Positions 1 to 6,876 of a DNA stretch of 35,954 nucleotides are shown here, one piece after another. The notes under the pieces were generated by a model that made no database searches, was not told the origin of the DNA, and saw only the letters and a list, made by a program, of their open reading frames with translations. Source of the stretch: an uncultured Clostridium sp. GTDB lineage: Bacteria > Cyanobacteriota > Vampirovibrionia > Gastranaerophilales > Gastranaerophilaceae. Both the position numbers and the translations under genes were made by a program. The number at the start of each line of letters is the position of its first letter. The stretch's first letter is position 1. The DNA is taken from assembly GCA_958449715.1 (NCBI GenBank), contig CAUDIU010000009.1, positions 1-35,954 on the forward strand. Direction: 5' to 3'.

Positions 1-1
1 A

Positions 2-1303
2 AATTTATTGAACTACAAAACAGTTGCAGAAAGGAGAGAAAATATGCTTTGGTTCAAGGTTCCACCAAAAGTTTACTTCAAAAGAGGAGCAGTTGATCTT
101 GCACTTCGTGAACTTGAAGGTAAAAAACGTGCCTTTATTGTAACTGATAGATTCTTATTCAATTCAGGTGCAGTAGATAGCATCGTTAAAGTATTAGATG
201 AAGTAGGTATTGATCACCAAATCTTCTTTGATGTAAAACCAGATCCTACATTATCTACAATTAACCAAGCAATGGAAATTATCAGACCTTATGAACCTGA
301 TGTAATCATTTCATTAGGTGGCGGATCTCCAATGGATGCTGCTAAAATTATGTGGCTAATGTATGAACAACCAGATACAGTATTCGAAGATATCTCTATG
401 AGATTTATGGATATTAGAAAAAGAATTTGCCGTATCCCTGAATTAGGTAAAAAAGCTACAATGGTTGCTATTCCTACAACTTCAGGTACTGGTTCAGAAG
501 TTACACCATTCGCAATTATTACAGATGATGAAACTCACGTAAAATATGCGATTGCAGATTACGCGTTAACTCCAAATATGGCAATTATCGATCCAAACTT
601 TGTAGATGGTATGCCAAAAGGTTTGACAGCTGCATCTGGTATTGACGCTTTAGTTCACGCAACAGAAGCTTATGTATCAGCTTTAGCTACAAACTTCACA
701 AATTCAAATGCTTTAGAAGCAACTAAATTGGTATTCAGATACTTAGAAAGATCTTATAATGAAGGTGCTAATGATCCTATCGCTAGAGAAAAAATGCACT
801 ATGCTGCAACAATTGCAGGTATGGCATTTGCTAACTCTTTCTTAGGATTATGCCACTCTATGGCTCACAAGCTAGGTGCTATGTTTAACGTACCTCACGG
901 TGTAGCTAACGCATTGTTAATCAGACAAGTAATTAAATACAATGCAGTTGATTGTCCTAAAAAACAATGTATCTTCCCTCAATACAAGTTCCCTAATGCA
1001 AAAGCTAAATATGGTCAAATTGCAGATGAACTTGGCTTAGGTGGTAAAAATGATGATGAAAAAGTTGAATTGTTAATTGAAGCAATTGATAAATTGATGA
1101 AATCAATCAACTTACCAAATTCTATCAAAGATTTTGGTGTATCAGAAGCTGACTTTAACGCTAAGTTAGATGAAATGGTAGAACTTGCATTCGACGATCA
1201 ATGTACAGGTGCTAACCCAGCATATCCATTGATGGAAGATATTAAAGCTATCTACAAAGATGCTTATGAAGGTGTTGTAAGAGATTACTACGCAACAAAA
1301 TAA
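2..1303 (+). CDS. adhE: Bifunctional acetaldehyde-CoA/alcohol dehydrogenase AdhE, C-terminal part (5' end outside window)
   Basis: This is the iron-dependent alcohol dehydrogenase half of AdhE, which reduces acetaldehyde to ethanol with NADH in fermentation. The frame is open to the left edge, and its first residues (NLLNYKTVAERRENMLWFKV) match the linker that joins the aldehyde dehydrogenase and alcohol dehydrogenase domains in full-length AdhE, so the gene almost certainly begins upstream. Visible signatures are GGGSPMDAAK (nucleotide binding), TTSGTGSEVTPFA, and the metal-ligand region with HATEAYVS and FLGLCHSMAHKLG. The C-terminal FDDQCTGANPAYPL is typical of the family. The AAGGAGAG before an in-frame ATG at 44 looks like a ribosome binding site but encodes conserved linker residues, so I do not use it. 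A stand-alone Fe-ADH is the alternative. Confidence 0.9.
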   Translation, partial: NLLNYKTVAERRENMLWFKVPPKVYFKRGAVDLALRELEGKKRAFIVTDRFLFNSGAVDSIVKVLDEVGIDHQIFFDVKPDPTLSTINQAMEIIRPYEPDVIISLGGGSPMDAAKIMWLMYEQPDTVFEDISMRFMDIRKRICRIPELGKKATMVAIPTTSGTGSEVTPFAIITDDETHVKYAIADYALTPNMAIIDPNFVDGMPKGLTAASGIDALVHATEAYVSALATNFTNSNALEATKLVFRYLERSYNEGANDPIAREKMHYAATIAGMAFANSFLGLCHSMAHKLGAMFNVPHGVANALLIRQVIKYNAVDCPKKQCIFPQYKFPNAKAKYGQIADELGLGGKNDDEKVELLIEAIDKLMKSINLPNSIKDFGVSEADFNAKLDEMVELAFDDQCTGANPAYPLMEDIKAIYKDAYEGVVRDYYATK

Positions 1304-1325
1304 GTATTAGAAAAATGACTCTAAA

Positions 1326-1357
1326 ATAACCGCTAGAAATAGCGGTTATTTTTTTAT
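1326..1357 (+). terminator. Rho-independent terminator of adhE
   Basis: A perfect 10-bp stem (ATAACCGCTA / TAGCGGTTAT) with a GAAA loop is followed by a run of seven T. It starts 22 bases after the adhE stop codon and separates adhE from the tRNA-Cys promoter. Confidence 0.9.
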
Positions 1358-1365
1358 ACTATATC

Positions 1366-1394
1366 TTGACTTTTTATTATTTGTTTCGTATTAT
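1366..1394 (+). promoter_or_regulatory. Promoter of tRNA-Cys
   Basis: TTGACT (1366-1371) and TATTAT (1389-1394) are separated by exactly 17 bases. The expected transcription start, near 1401, lies a few bases before the mature tRNA, as is usual for tRNA genes. The small gene at 1499 may be cotranscribed. Confidence 0.7.
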
Positions 1395-1407
1395 AAAGTA
1401 ACGAGGT

Positions 1408-1479
1408 GGCGACATGGCCAAGTGGTAAGGCAGGAGCCTGCAAAGCTCTTATCCCCCAGTTCGAATCTGGGTGTCGCCT
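1408..1479 (+). tRNA. tRNA-Cys (GCA anticodon)
   Basis: The acceptor arms GGCGACA and TGTCGCC pair perfectly. The anticodon loop CTGCAAA (1438-1444) gives anticodon GCA at 1440-1442, and the T arm contains TTCGAATC. The discriminator base is U, as in cysteine tRNAs. CCA is not encoded. A run of T follows directly, but a small open frame begins 20 bases downstream. Confidence 0.95.
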
Positions 1480-1498
1480 TTTTTTATTAGGAGTTGAT

Positions 1499-1723
1499 AT
1501 GATAAAAATTTTTAATGGGGGAAATGAAGGTATTTTGTTTAAAAGATTTAAGGACTTAGCTTTAAATCATACTTCAACTACGCTTTCAAAAAAGATGCAG
1601 TTTGATACTTTCAAGGCTGCAGAACCAATATATAATATTAAAAAAAAGCCACAAAAAAATAATTTTAACCCTTATGCTTTTTGTAATTTAGAAACAGTTT
1701 TGAAATATTTTAAAGTGTTTTAA
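1499..1723 (+). CDS. Small protein of unknown function (74 aa)
   Basis: I do not recognise this short, basic protein. It begins MIKIFNGGNEGILFKRF and carries a lysine-rich stretch (KKKPQKNN) in its second half. There is no signal peptide or membrane segment. I place the start at 1499 because TAGGAG lies five bases upstream; the longer open frame reaching back to 1406 runs through the tRNA-Cys gene and is not real. It follows the tRNA by 19 bases and could be read from the tRNA promoter. Codon use is AT-rich like the surroundings. The ribosome binding site makes a real gene likely, but no function can be offered. Confidence 0.6.
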   Translation: MIKIFNGGNEGILFKRFKDLALNHTSTTLSKKMQFDTFKAAEPIYNIKKKPQKNNFNPYAFCNLETVLKYFKVF

Positions 1724-1733
1724 TTTTTAATAA

Positions 1734-1762
1734 TTGACAAATTTTAAAATCAATGCTAGTAT
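1734..1762 (+). promoter_or_regulatory. Strong promoter of the TPM-domain gene, probably leaderless
   Basis: A perfect TTGACA (1734-1739) is followed after 17 bases by TAGTAT (1757-1762), with an extended TGC directly before the -10 box. The start codon at 1769 begins seven bases after the -10 box, which is where transcription itself should begin, and there is no ribosome binding site in the six bases between. Confidence 0.8.
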
Positions 1763-1768
1763 CAAATT

Positions 1769-2467
1769 ATGTTAAAAAGGTGCTGGTTATTAATTGTAAG
1801 TTTATTAATTATAAACTGTTTATCTGCAAATGCAATTACATTAAAGTTTACAGGTTTTATTGCTGATGAGGCAAATGTCTTATCTCCACAAGTTGAAAAT
1901 GATTTAAACATGACCCTTTGGGATTTGCAAAAAAAATCTGGAGCAGATTTAGTTGTAGTTACTTTGCCGTCATTGAATGGTAGAACTGTTGAAGAAGTTG
2001 CTCTTGATATAGGGCGTTCTTATAAATTAGGAGCTGTTGGTAAAAATAATGGAATGGTATTTTTAACAGCACCTAATGAACGTAGAATGAGAATTGAATT
2101 GGGTACAGGACTTGAAAATAAAATAAGTATTCAAACTTTAGAAAATATCAGAGATAACGATATTTTCCCATATTATAAGCGTGAAGAGTATGAAAAAGGT
2201 ATTACTCGCGGTGCTTATGTATTGGCAGAGACTGTTGCTCAGGCTGAAGGTGTAAATCTTAAAATTCAAGGTTATTGTCCGCCTCAATTATCAAAAAGTA
2301 ATAACTCTAGAAACGGTTCTAATTCAGAAAACCTGCCTTGGTGGGCATACCCTTTAGCGATAATTATGGCAATTATATCTCCAAGACGAAGATTTAATTC
2401 TGGTAGTTTTGGCGGTTTTGGCGGAGGCGGAGGCTTCGGCGGTTCTGGTTGCTCAGGTAGTTGGTAG
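1769..2467 (+). CDS. Secreted TPM-domain protein (YgcG family)
   Basis: This 232-residue exported protein has a Sec-type signal peptide (MLKRC, a hydrophobic stretch, then cleavage probably after SANA near residue 22). A TPM domain follows at about residues 28-160, including FIADEANVLSP near its start and RRMRIELGTGLE. Then comes a Ser/Asn-rich linker, a membrane segment (WWAYPLAIIMAIISP, about 191-205) and a glycine-rich tail ending GGFGGSGCSGSW, which is a hallmark of the YgcG group. TPM domains have been linked to membrane-protein turnover and, in plants, to phosphatase activity in photosystem repair; the substrate here is unknown. The start keeps the signal peptide intact; no other in-frame start does. 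The promoter lies directly against the start codon. Confidence 0.85.
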   Translation: MLKRCWLLIVSLLIINCLSANAITLKFTGFIADEANVLSPQVENDLNMTLWDLQKKSGADLVVVTLPSLNGRTVEEVALDIGRSYKLGAVGKNNGMVFLTAPNERRMRIELGTGLENKISIQTLENIRDNDIFPYYKREEYEKGITRGAYVLAETVAQAEGVNLKIQGYCPPQLSKSNNSRNGSNSENLPWWAYPLAIIMAIISPRRRFNSGSFGGFGGGGGFGGSGCSGSW

Positions 2468-2501
2468 TCGTGTAAATAACTAATTATAAAAAGGATTAAA
2501 A

Positions 2502-3203
2502 ATGAAAAATTTGGATAAGTTTGTTGAAGAATTAAAAAATACTTTGGGTGAAAATCTTTTATCAGTTATAGCATTTGGCTCACAAGCTAATGTTGAAGAT
2601 GCAAAATCTAATCTTAATTTAATGATTGTAACCAATGAATTAACTGCTGAAAATTTATACGATATATCTAAACCTGTAAAAAAATGGGTAAAGGGGAAAA
2701 ATCCTATTCCTGTAATTATGAACAGAGATGAATGGTATTCATCTTTTGATGTTTACGCAATTGAATATGCAGATATTAAGGAAAATTATCGAATTATTTA
2801 TGGGGAAGATTTAATTCCTACAATTAGCATAAATAAATACTTTTTACGTTTGCAGTGTGAATCTGAGTTGAAAAGCCTTTTGTTAAAATATAAAAATAAT
2901 TTCTTAATGAATGTAAAATCTGATAGAGAAATGAAAAAGCTTTTAAACAATGTAATAAAGACTTTGCTAGTTATTTTTAGATCAGTATTAAGACTTCATG
3001 ATAGTGCTGTTCCATACAGAGCTGTTGATATCATTGAATTTGCTTCAAATTATCTGTCTTTCAATAAGATTGTAATGTCAAAAATTGCAAAAGTCAGATA
3101 TGAAAATGAAGATTATACTAAACAAGAATTATTATTTATTGAAGCAGAATTAGTAAAAGATATTCAGAATATTTTAAAACAAGTTGATGCAATGCATTTT
3201 TAG
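2502..3203 (+). CDS. Nucleotidyltransferase-like protein with degenerate active site
   Basis: The first ~110 residues resemble the minimal nucleotidyltransferase fold: after helix 1 comes VIAFGSQANVED (G26, S27), the GS motif, then SNLNLMIV where active enzymes read S-D-x-D-L. Both metal-binding aspartates of that motif are asparagine here (N37 and N39), so transfer activity is doubtful. The rest (about 120-233) is helical and may be a dimerisation or HEPN-like helical region. The start at 2502 has AAGGA seven bases upstream. It lies 34 bases after the TPM gene in the same direction and may share its promoter. Similar two-part proteins occur as toxin-antitoxin components, but no partner gene is seen, so I call no function. 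Confidence 0.6.
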   Translation: MKNLDKFVEELKNTLGENLLSVIAFGSQANVEDAKSNLNLMIVTNELTAENLYDISKPVKKWVKGKNPIPVIMNRDEWYSSFDVYAIEYADIKENYRIIYGEDLIPTISINKYFLRLQCESELKSLLLKYKNNFLMNVKSDREMKKLLNNVIKTLLVIFRSVLRLHDSAVPYRAVDIIEFASNYLSFNKIVMSKIAKVRYENEDYTKQELLFIEAELVKDIQNILKQVDAMHF

Positions 3204-3211
3204 AAATATTG

Positions 3212-3220
3212 TGCTATAAT
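3212..3220 (+). promoter_or_regulatory. Candidate extended -10 promoter for the tRNA-Val unit
   Basis: TGC followed by a perfect TATAAT (3215-3220) makes an extended -10 element. No good -35 box lies at the right distance. Transcription would start near 3227 and run through the hairpin element into tRNA-Val and the small gene at 3536. Confidence 0.45.
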
Positions 3221-3306
3221 TGATTTATTGAAAATATTTCAGGTTGATTCTTTGCTAATTTAACTATTTAAAGTAGAGTTTTATCAATCTGAGTAATTAA
3301 AAACTC

Positions 3307-3395
3307 GGGCAATTAGCACTCTGTCGAGAAAAAAAGATTGATAATCTTTTTTCGAGAGGGGTAGCGCACCCAATCAAAAACGAAGTTTTTGATTG
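3307..3395 (+). repeat. Split tRNA-Val-like fragment with two hairpins
   Basis: GGGCAATTAGC (3307-3317) copies the first 11 bases of the downstream tRNA-Val with one mismatch, and GGTAGCGCACC (3360-3370) copies tRNA positions 3430-3440 exactly. Between them, where the intact tRNA has only six bases of D-loop, sits a ~42-base imperfect hairpin (CTCT..CG..AAAAAAGATT / AATCTTTTTTCGAGAG). Directly after comes a perfect 11-bp hairpin, CAATCAAAAAC-GAA-GTTTTTGATTG (3371-3395). The anticodon and T arms are absent. This could be a degenerate partial tRNA duplication or a processing or regulatory leader. Confidence 0.6.
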
Positions 3396-3412
3396 ACAAT
3401 TGAATATACTTT

Positions 3413-3485
3413 GGGCGATTAGCGCAGTTGGTAGCGCACCACATTGACGTTGTGGGGGGCACGTGTTCGAGTCACGTATCGCCCA
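3413..3485 (+). tRNA. tRNA-Val (GAC anticodon)
   Basis: The acceptor arms GGGCGAT and ATCGCCC pair fully and the discriminator is A. The anticodon stem CCACA/TGTGG encloses TTGACGT, giving anticodon GAC at 3446-3448. The D arm reads TAGCGCAGTTGGTAGCGCA and the T loop contains TTCGAGTC. CCA is not encoded. It lies 17 bases after a hairpin element that repeats parts of its own 5' half. Confidence 0.95.
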
Positions 3486-3535
3486 GTTTCTCAATAACAG
3501 TAGTTTGGCTTGAAGATTTTAGAGGTTTTAATATT

Positions 3536-3880
3536 ATGCAAGATGTTATTATTATGGAATTAGATACAAATTTATCTTTTAAAGCATCAATAGATAATCC
3601 TCCTGAAGTAAAACATAGTTTTACTACTGTTTACGTTGATGAAAAAGAGGTAAAAAGACCTACTGTATCTCAGGTAAATGGACTATTGGAAGTAAAATTA
3701 GCAAATCCTAATGAAACTATTTCTAACTTTGTTCAAAAATGGAATAAAACCCGAAAAAGAATTAATTTAATGGTTGAAACTGATGAGCATATGTATTTAA
3801 TAAAAGGGTGTTCCATCAAACGTTTTGAAACACCCAAGAAAGCTTTTACTATATTTTATAATACTTTTAAAGAAGCCTAA
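3536..3880 (+). CDS. Protein of unknown function (114 aa)
   Basis: I do not recognise this protein. It begins MQDVIIMELDTNLSFKA and alternates short beta-prone and charged stretches, with no signal peptide, membrane segment or cysteine pattern suggestive of metal binding. The start at 3536 has AGAGG ten bases upstream; a second ATG at 3554 lacks one. The longer open frame back to 3428 lies inside tRNA-Val. Its TAA stop overlaps the TAG stop of the convergent gcvPA by four bases, and its 3' part contains an inverted repeat that looks like the terminator of the gcv operon. It is probably cotranscribed with tRNA-Val. Confidence 0.65.
   Translation: MQDVIIMELDTNLSFKASIDNPPEVKHSFTTVYVDEKEVKRPTVSQVNGLLEVKLANPNETISNFVQKWNKTRKRINLMVETDEHMYLIKGCSIKRFETPKKAFTIFYNTFKEA
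3799..3835 (-). terminator. Terminator of the gcv operon inside the convergent gene
   Basis: Read on the minus strand, GGGTGTTTCAAA - ACG - TTTGA - tgg - AACACCC forms a 12-bp stem with a three-base bulge and is followed by TTTTATT. It lies 42 bases past the gcvPA stop codon, within the coding sequence of the plus-strand gene that ends at 3880. Confidence 0.65.
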
Positions 3881-5118
3881 ATATATTTGATATAATTTTC
3901 AATATCTTCTTCTGTAATCATTTCTGTTGTTGATACAAGAATTTTATTATTATCAATTTTTAAACCACCGATAATATTGTGTTCTTTCAGATTTTTTAAT
4001 GCTTTATCTGCATTATCAACTTGGATTACAAATTCGTTGTAAAATTGTGAATTAAGAGTTTTTATTCCTTTATCTGCAAGTTTTTTAGATAAAAGGTGTG
4101 CATTTTTAGTAGATAAGTATGATGCTTGTCTTAATCCTTTTTCTCCCATTACTGTAAGATATAAAGTTGCACAAAGTCCTATTAATGCTTGGTTAGAGCA
4201 AATATTACTTGTTGCTTTTTCTCTTTTGATATGTTGTTCTCTTGTTTGGATAGTAAGACAATATGCAGGGTTGCCATCAGCATCAACTGTTCTGCCTGCA
4301 AGACGTCCAGGTATTTGGCGCATGAATTTTTCTTTGCAAGCAATAAAGCCAGCGTGAGGTCCGCCAAAGCTCATAGGTATTCCAAGAGTTTGGACGTCTC
4401 CAACTACTATATCAGCTTGTGAAGGAGGCTCTAAAATTGCTAATGAAGAAATATCTGTACAAACAATTAATAAAGTGTCATTAGTTTTTTCAATCTTTTT
4501 GATTTCTCCATAAAAATCTGGATTTTGAACTAATATACAAGCATAATCATTTGTATTTGAAGGTATTTCATCAAATAGTTCCAATTCAATTTTATTAGCC
4601 CAGCAGTATGTTTTTACTGTATCAATGTATTCAGGATTTAAGTTTTTTGATACAAGAACTTTATCTTTTTTCGAAATTCTAACTGCCATTAATATAGCTT
4701 CAGCACAGGCACTTGCTGCATCATATATTGTTGCATTAGAGATGTCCATTCCTGTAAGTCTGCAAATCATTGTTTGGAATTCGTACATAACTTGAAGTGT
4801 CCCTTGAGAAATCTCAGGTTGATATGGTGTGTATGCTGTCAAAAATTCAAATCTGTTTGCAACTTGAGAAATGCAAGCCGGTATAAATTTATTGTAAGTT
4901 CCAGCTCCTAAAAAAGTTATAAAATCAGTATTATTTTTTTTAGCAAGGGATTTAATCCTTTTTTGTACTTCCATTTCACTTAGAGGATTTTCAAAGCCTA
5001 ATTCGCCCATACGAGCTTTTTGAGGAATTTGTTTGAACAAATCCTCAATGGATTTGACATTAATGCTATTTAGCATTTCTTTTTTTACTTCATCACTATG
5101 TACTAAAAAATTTTTCAT
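3877..5118 (-). CDS. gcvPA: Glycine dehydrogenase (decarboxylating) subunit 1, GcvPA
   Basis: This is the N-terminal half-subunit of the split P-protein, which decarboxylates glycine and passes the aminomethyl group to the lipoyl arm of GcvH. Family signatures are FLGAGTYNKFIPA, TAYTPYQPEISQGTLQ, GDVQTLGIPMSFGGPHAG and RQIPGRLAGRT. At 413 residues it is a little shorter than the usual ~440-450. It lies three bases after gcvH. The catalytic lysine that binds PLP is on the partner subunit GcvPB, and no gcvPB follows: the next gene is convergent. GcvPB must be encoded elsewhere for the system to work. Confidence 0.95.
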   Translation of the reverse strand: MKNFLVHSDEVKKEMLNSINVKSIEDLFKQIPQKARMGELGFENPLSEMEVQKRIKSLAKKNNTDFITFLGAGTYNKFIPACISQVANRFEFLTAYTPYQPEISQGTLQVMYEFQTMICRLTGMDISNATIYDAASACAEAILMAVRISKKDKVLVSKNLNPEYIDTVKTYCWANKIELELFDEIPSNTNDYACILVQNPDFYGEIKKIEKTNDTLLIVCTDISSLAILEPPSQADIVVGDVQTLGIPMSFGGPHAGFIACKEKFMRQIPGRLAGRTVDADGNPAYCLTIQTREQHIKREKATSNICSNQALIGLCATLYLTVMGEKGLRQASYLSTKNAHLLSKKLADKGIKTLNSQFYNEFVIQVDNADKALKNLKEHNIIGGLKIDNNKILVSTTEMITEEDIENYIKYI

Positions 5119-5121
5119 AAA

Positions 5122-5508
5122 TTATTCCAATTCTTCTTTGTAGTCTTCGTATTCTAAAAGATCATTTTGTTCATTAGCAGCATCACCTGTTGCTTCAATT
5201 TTAACAAGCCAGCCTTTTTCGTAACTGTCTTCATTTAAAATCTCTGGAGAATCAACTGCTTCTTCATTGATTTCAATAATTTTTCCGCTTATTGGCATAT
5301 AAATTTCAGAAGCTGCTTTTACAGATTCAATAGTTGCAAAAGTTTCACCTTTTTTGTATTCAGTATCAACTTCCGGTAATTCTAAAAATACAATATCACC
5401 AAGTTGTTCTACTGCGTAATCTGTAAGTCCGATTGTAAAAGTGTTATCTCCATTATCTAATAAGAATTCGTGAGATTTAGAACATAAGATTTTTTCTGTA
5501 ATACTCAT
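5122..5508 (-). CDS. gcvH: Glycine cleavage system H protein
   Basis: GcvH carries the lipoyl group that shuttles the aminomethyl intermediate from the P-protein to GcvT. The lipoyl-lysine motif is clear in ATIESVKAASEIYMPISG, the lysine being within SVKAA. The 128-residue length is normal. The C-terminus is unusually acidic (ends LLEYEDYKEELE). The start at 5508 has AAGGAGA a few bases upstream. It sits between gcvT (20 bases upstream) and gcvPA (three bases downstream), so all three are one transcript. Confidence 0.96.
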   Translation of the reverse strand: MSITEKILCSKSHEFLLDNGDNTFTIGLTDYAVEQLGDIVFLELPEVDTEYKKGETFATIESVKAASEIYMPISGKIIEINEEAVDSPEILNEDSYEKGWLVKIEATGDAANEQNDLLEYEDYKEELE

Positions 5509-5528
5509 TAATTTCTCCTTTTTGTATA

Positions 5529-6632
5529 TTATAATTTTATTTTATTTCTTTTTTCAACAAATGGTCTTTTTACGACTTCTGCATCATGTAATTTTTCTCT
5601 TATCATAACCTGAACAGTAGAGCCTGTGCAAATTTCTTTATCATTTTTTACATATGCTAATGCAATATTTGCTCCTAAAATTGGAGAAGGTCCGCCACTT
5701 GTAATTATTCCGACTTTTTCACCATCTTTGTATACTTCATATTCATGTCTTGCAATTGATTTATCAAGCATTTTCAAACCTACAAGTTTTTTCGTAGTTC
5801 CGTTTTTAATTTGATTCATTATAACTTCTTTTCCGTTATAATCTGCAATTTTATCTTTTGGGATAGACCAGCTTAGACCAGCTTCAATCGGTGTTGTATT
5901 TTCATCTAAATCGTTACCATATAAATGCAATGCCGCTTCTAATCTTAAAGTATCTCTGGCTCCTAATCCGATAGGTTTGATGCCAAATTCTTGCCCATCT
6001 TCAAGAATTTTGTCCCATAAATATTCTGAGTGATTGTTTTCTACAAGAATTTCATACCCGTCTTCTCCGGTATAGCCAGTGCGTGATGCAAGAACTTTAA
6101 TTCCTGCAATTTTCGCAGGTTTTATAGTGAATGAATCTTGTTGTGTATCAAGTCCCATTTTTCTCATTAATTTATCAGCAAGAGGACCTTGTATTGCAAG
6201 TAAAGAGAATTCATGTGATCTGTTGTCGATTTTAACATCAAAGTTTTTGCTGTTTCTAACCATCCAGTTAAGGTCTTCATCTATTCTTGACGCGTTGCAA
6301 ATTACTAAATATTCTAAAATTCCTAATTTGTATATAATTAAATCGTCAATTAAGCCGCCATTTTTATTTGGTAGTTGACAATACACAGCTTTTTCATAAT
6401 TAAGTTTAGAAATATCTTGGGGAACTATTTTGTTGAGAAATTCCATAGCGTCTTTCCCTGATACAAAGACTTCTCCCATATGAGAAACATCAAATAAGCC
6501 CACTTTTTCTCTAACTGTTTTGTGTTCTTCAATAATTGATGTATATTGTACAGGCATATGCCAACCTGCAAAATCAACCATTTTTGCATTGAGATTAACG
6601 TGTTTTTCGTGTAAAAAAGTTTCTTTAGTCAT
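5529..6632 (-). CDS. gcvT: Aminomethyltransferase GcvT (glycine cleavage T protein)
   Basis: GcvT transfers the methylene unit from aminomethyl-lipoyl-GcvH to tetrahydrofolate, releasing ammonia. The 367-residue length and start (LHEKHVNLNAKMVDFAGWHM) are standard, with FDVSHMGEV, the folate-site region SRTGYTGEDGYEI, IGLGARDTLRLEAAL, and TSGGPSPILGANIALAYV near the C-terminus. It is the first gene of the gcvT-gcvH-gcvPA operon, with a candidate promoter 25 bases upstream of the start. I looked for a glycine riboswitch in the upstream 240 bases and saw none. Confidence 0.96.
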   Translation of the reverse strand: MTKETFLHEKHVNLNAKMVDFAGWHMPVQYTSIIEEHKTVREKVGLFDVSHMGEVFVSGKDAMEFLNKIVPQDISKLNYEKAVYCQLPNKNGGLIDDLIIYKLGILEYLVICNASRIDEDLNWMVRNSKNFDVKIDNRSHEFSLLAIQGPLADKLMRKMGLDTQQDSFTIKPAKIAGIKVLASRTGYTGEDGYEILVENNHSEYLWDKILEDGQEFGIKPIGLGARDTLRLEAALHLYGNDLDENTTPIEAGLSWSIPKDKIADYNGKEVIMNQIKNGTTKKLVGLKMLDKSIARHEYEVYKDGEKVGIITSGGPSPILGANIALAYVKNDKEICTGSTVQVMIREKLHDAEVVKRPFVEKRNKIKL

Positions 6633-6656
6633 AAATAAATATCCCCCATAGGTTAT

Positions 6657-6685
6657 ATTGTCTTTGTAATGAGGAATATTGTCAA
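6657..6685 (-). promoter_or_regulatory. Candidate promoter of the gcv operon
   Basis: On the minus strand a perfect TTGACA (6685-6680) is followed after 17 bases by GACAAT (6662-6657), a weak -10 box. Transcription would begin near 6650, leaving a leader of about 18 bases with a GGGGGAT ribosome binding site. Confidence 0.45.
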
Positions 6686-6808
6686 TGGTTTATTGAGTTT
6701 ATTGAAGAAAATTAGAAGGTATGTTCAGATAAAGGTGGAAATAAACAGAAATGACGAATCCTGTTTAAAATGTTTTTTAAGATTATGTGAAGAATCATTT
6801 TTAAATGC

Positions 6809-6837
6809 TTGTTAAAGAGCAAAACATTTGCTATAAT
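6809..6837 (+). promoter_or_regulatory. Promoter of the first prepilin gene
   Basis: TTGTTA (6809-6814), a 17-base spacer and a perfect TATAAT (6832-6837) preceded by an extended TGC. The start would be near 6844, giving a leader of about 33 bases that includes the AGAGGAT ribosome binding site. The 120 bases upstream hold no other recognisable feature. Confidence 0.75.
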
Positions 6838-6876
6838 AGAAATATTAATGTTTATATTTATAGAGAGGATTAATAA

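Noticed and set aside
8..46. Starts at TTG 8 or ATG 44 (with AAGGAGAG) for a stand-alone alcohol dehydrogenase
   Set aside because: The frame is open to the left edge and the residues before ATG 44 match the AdhE interdomain linker, so the purine-rich stretch is coding.
1406..1498. Open frame through tRNA-Cys
   Set aside because: It is a shadow of the tRNA; the real start with a ribosome binding site is at 1499.
3297..3535. Open frames on both strands through tRNA-Val and its upstream hairpins
   Set aside because: They translate tRNA sequence and have no ribosome binding sites.
6633..6876. Glycine riboswitch upstream of gcvT
   Set aside because: I looked for the conserved paired aptamers and saw none; the gap is short and AT-rich.
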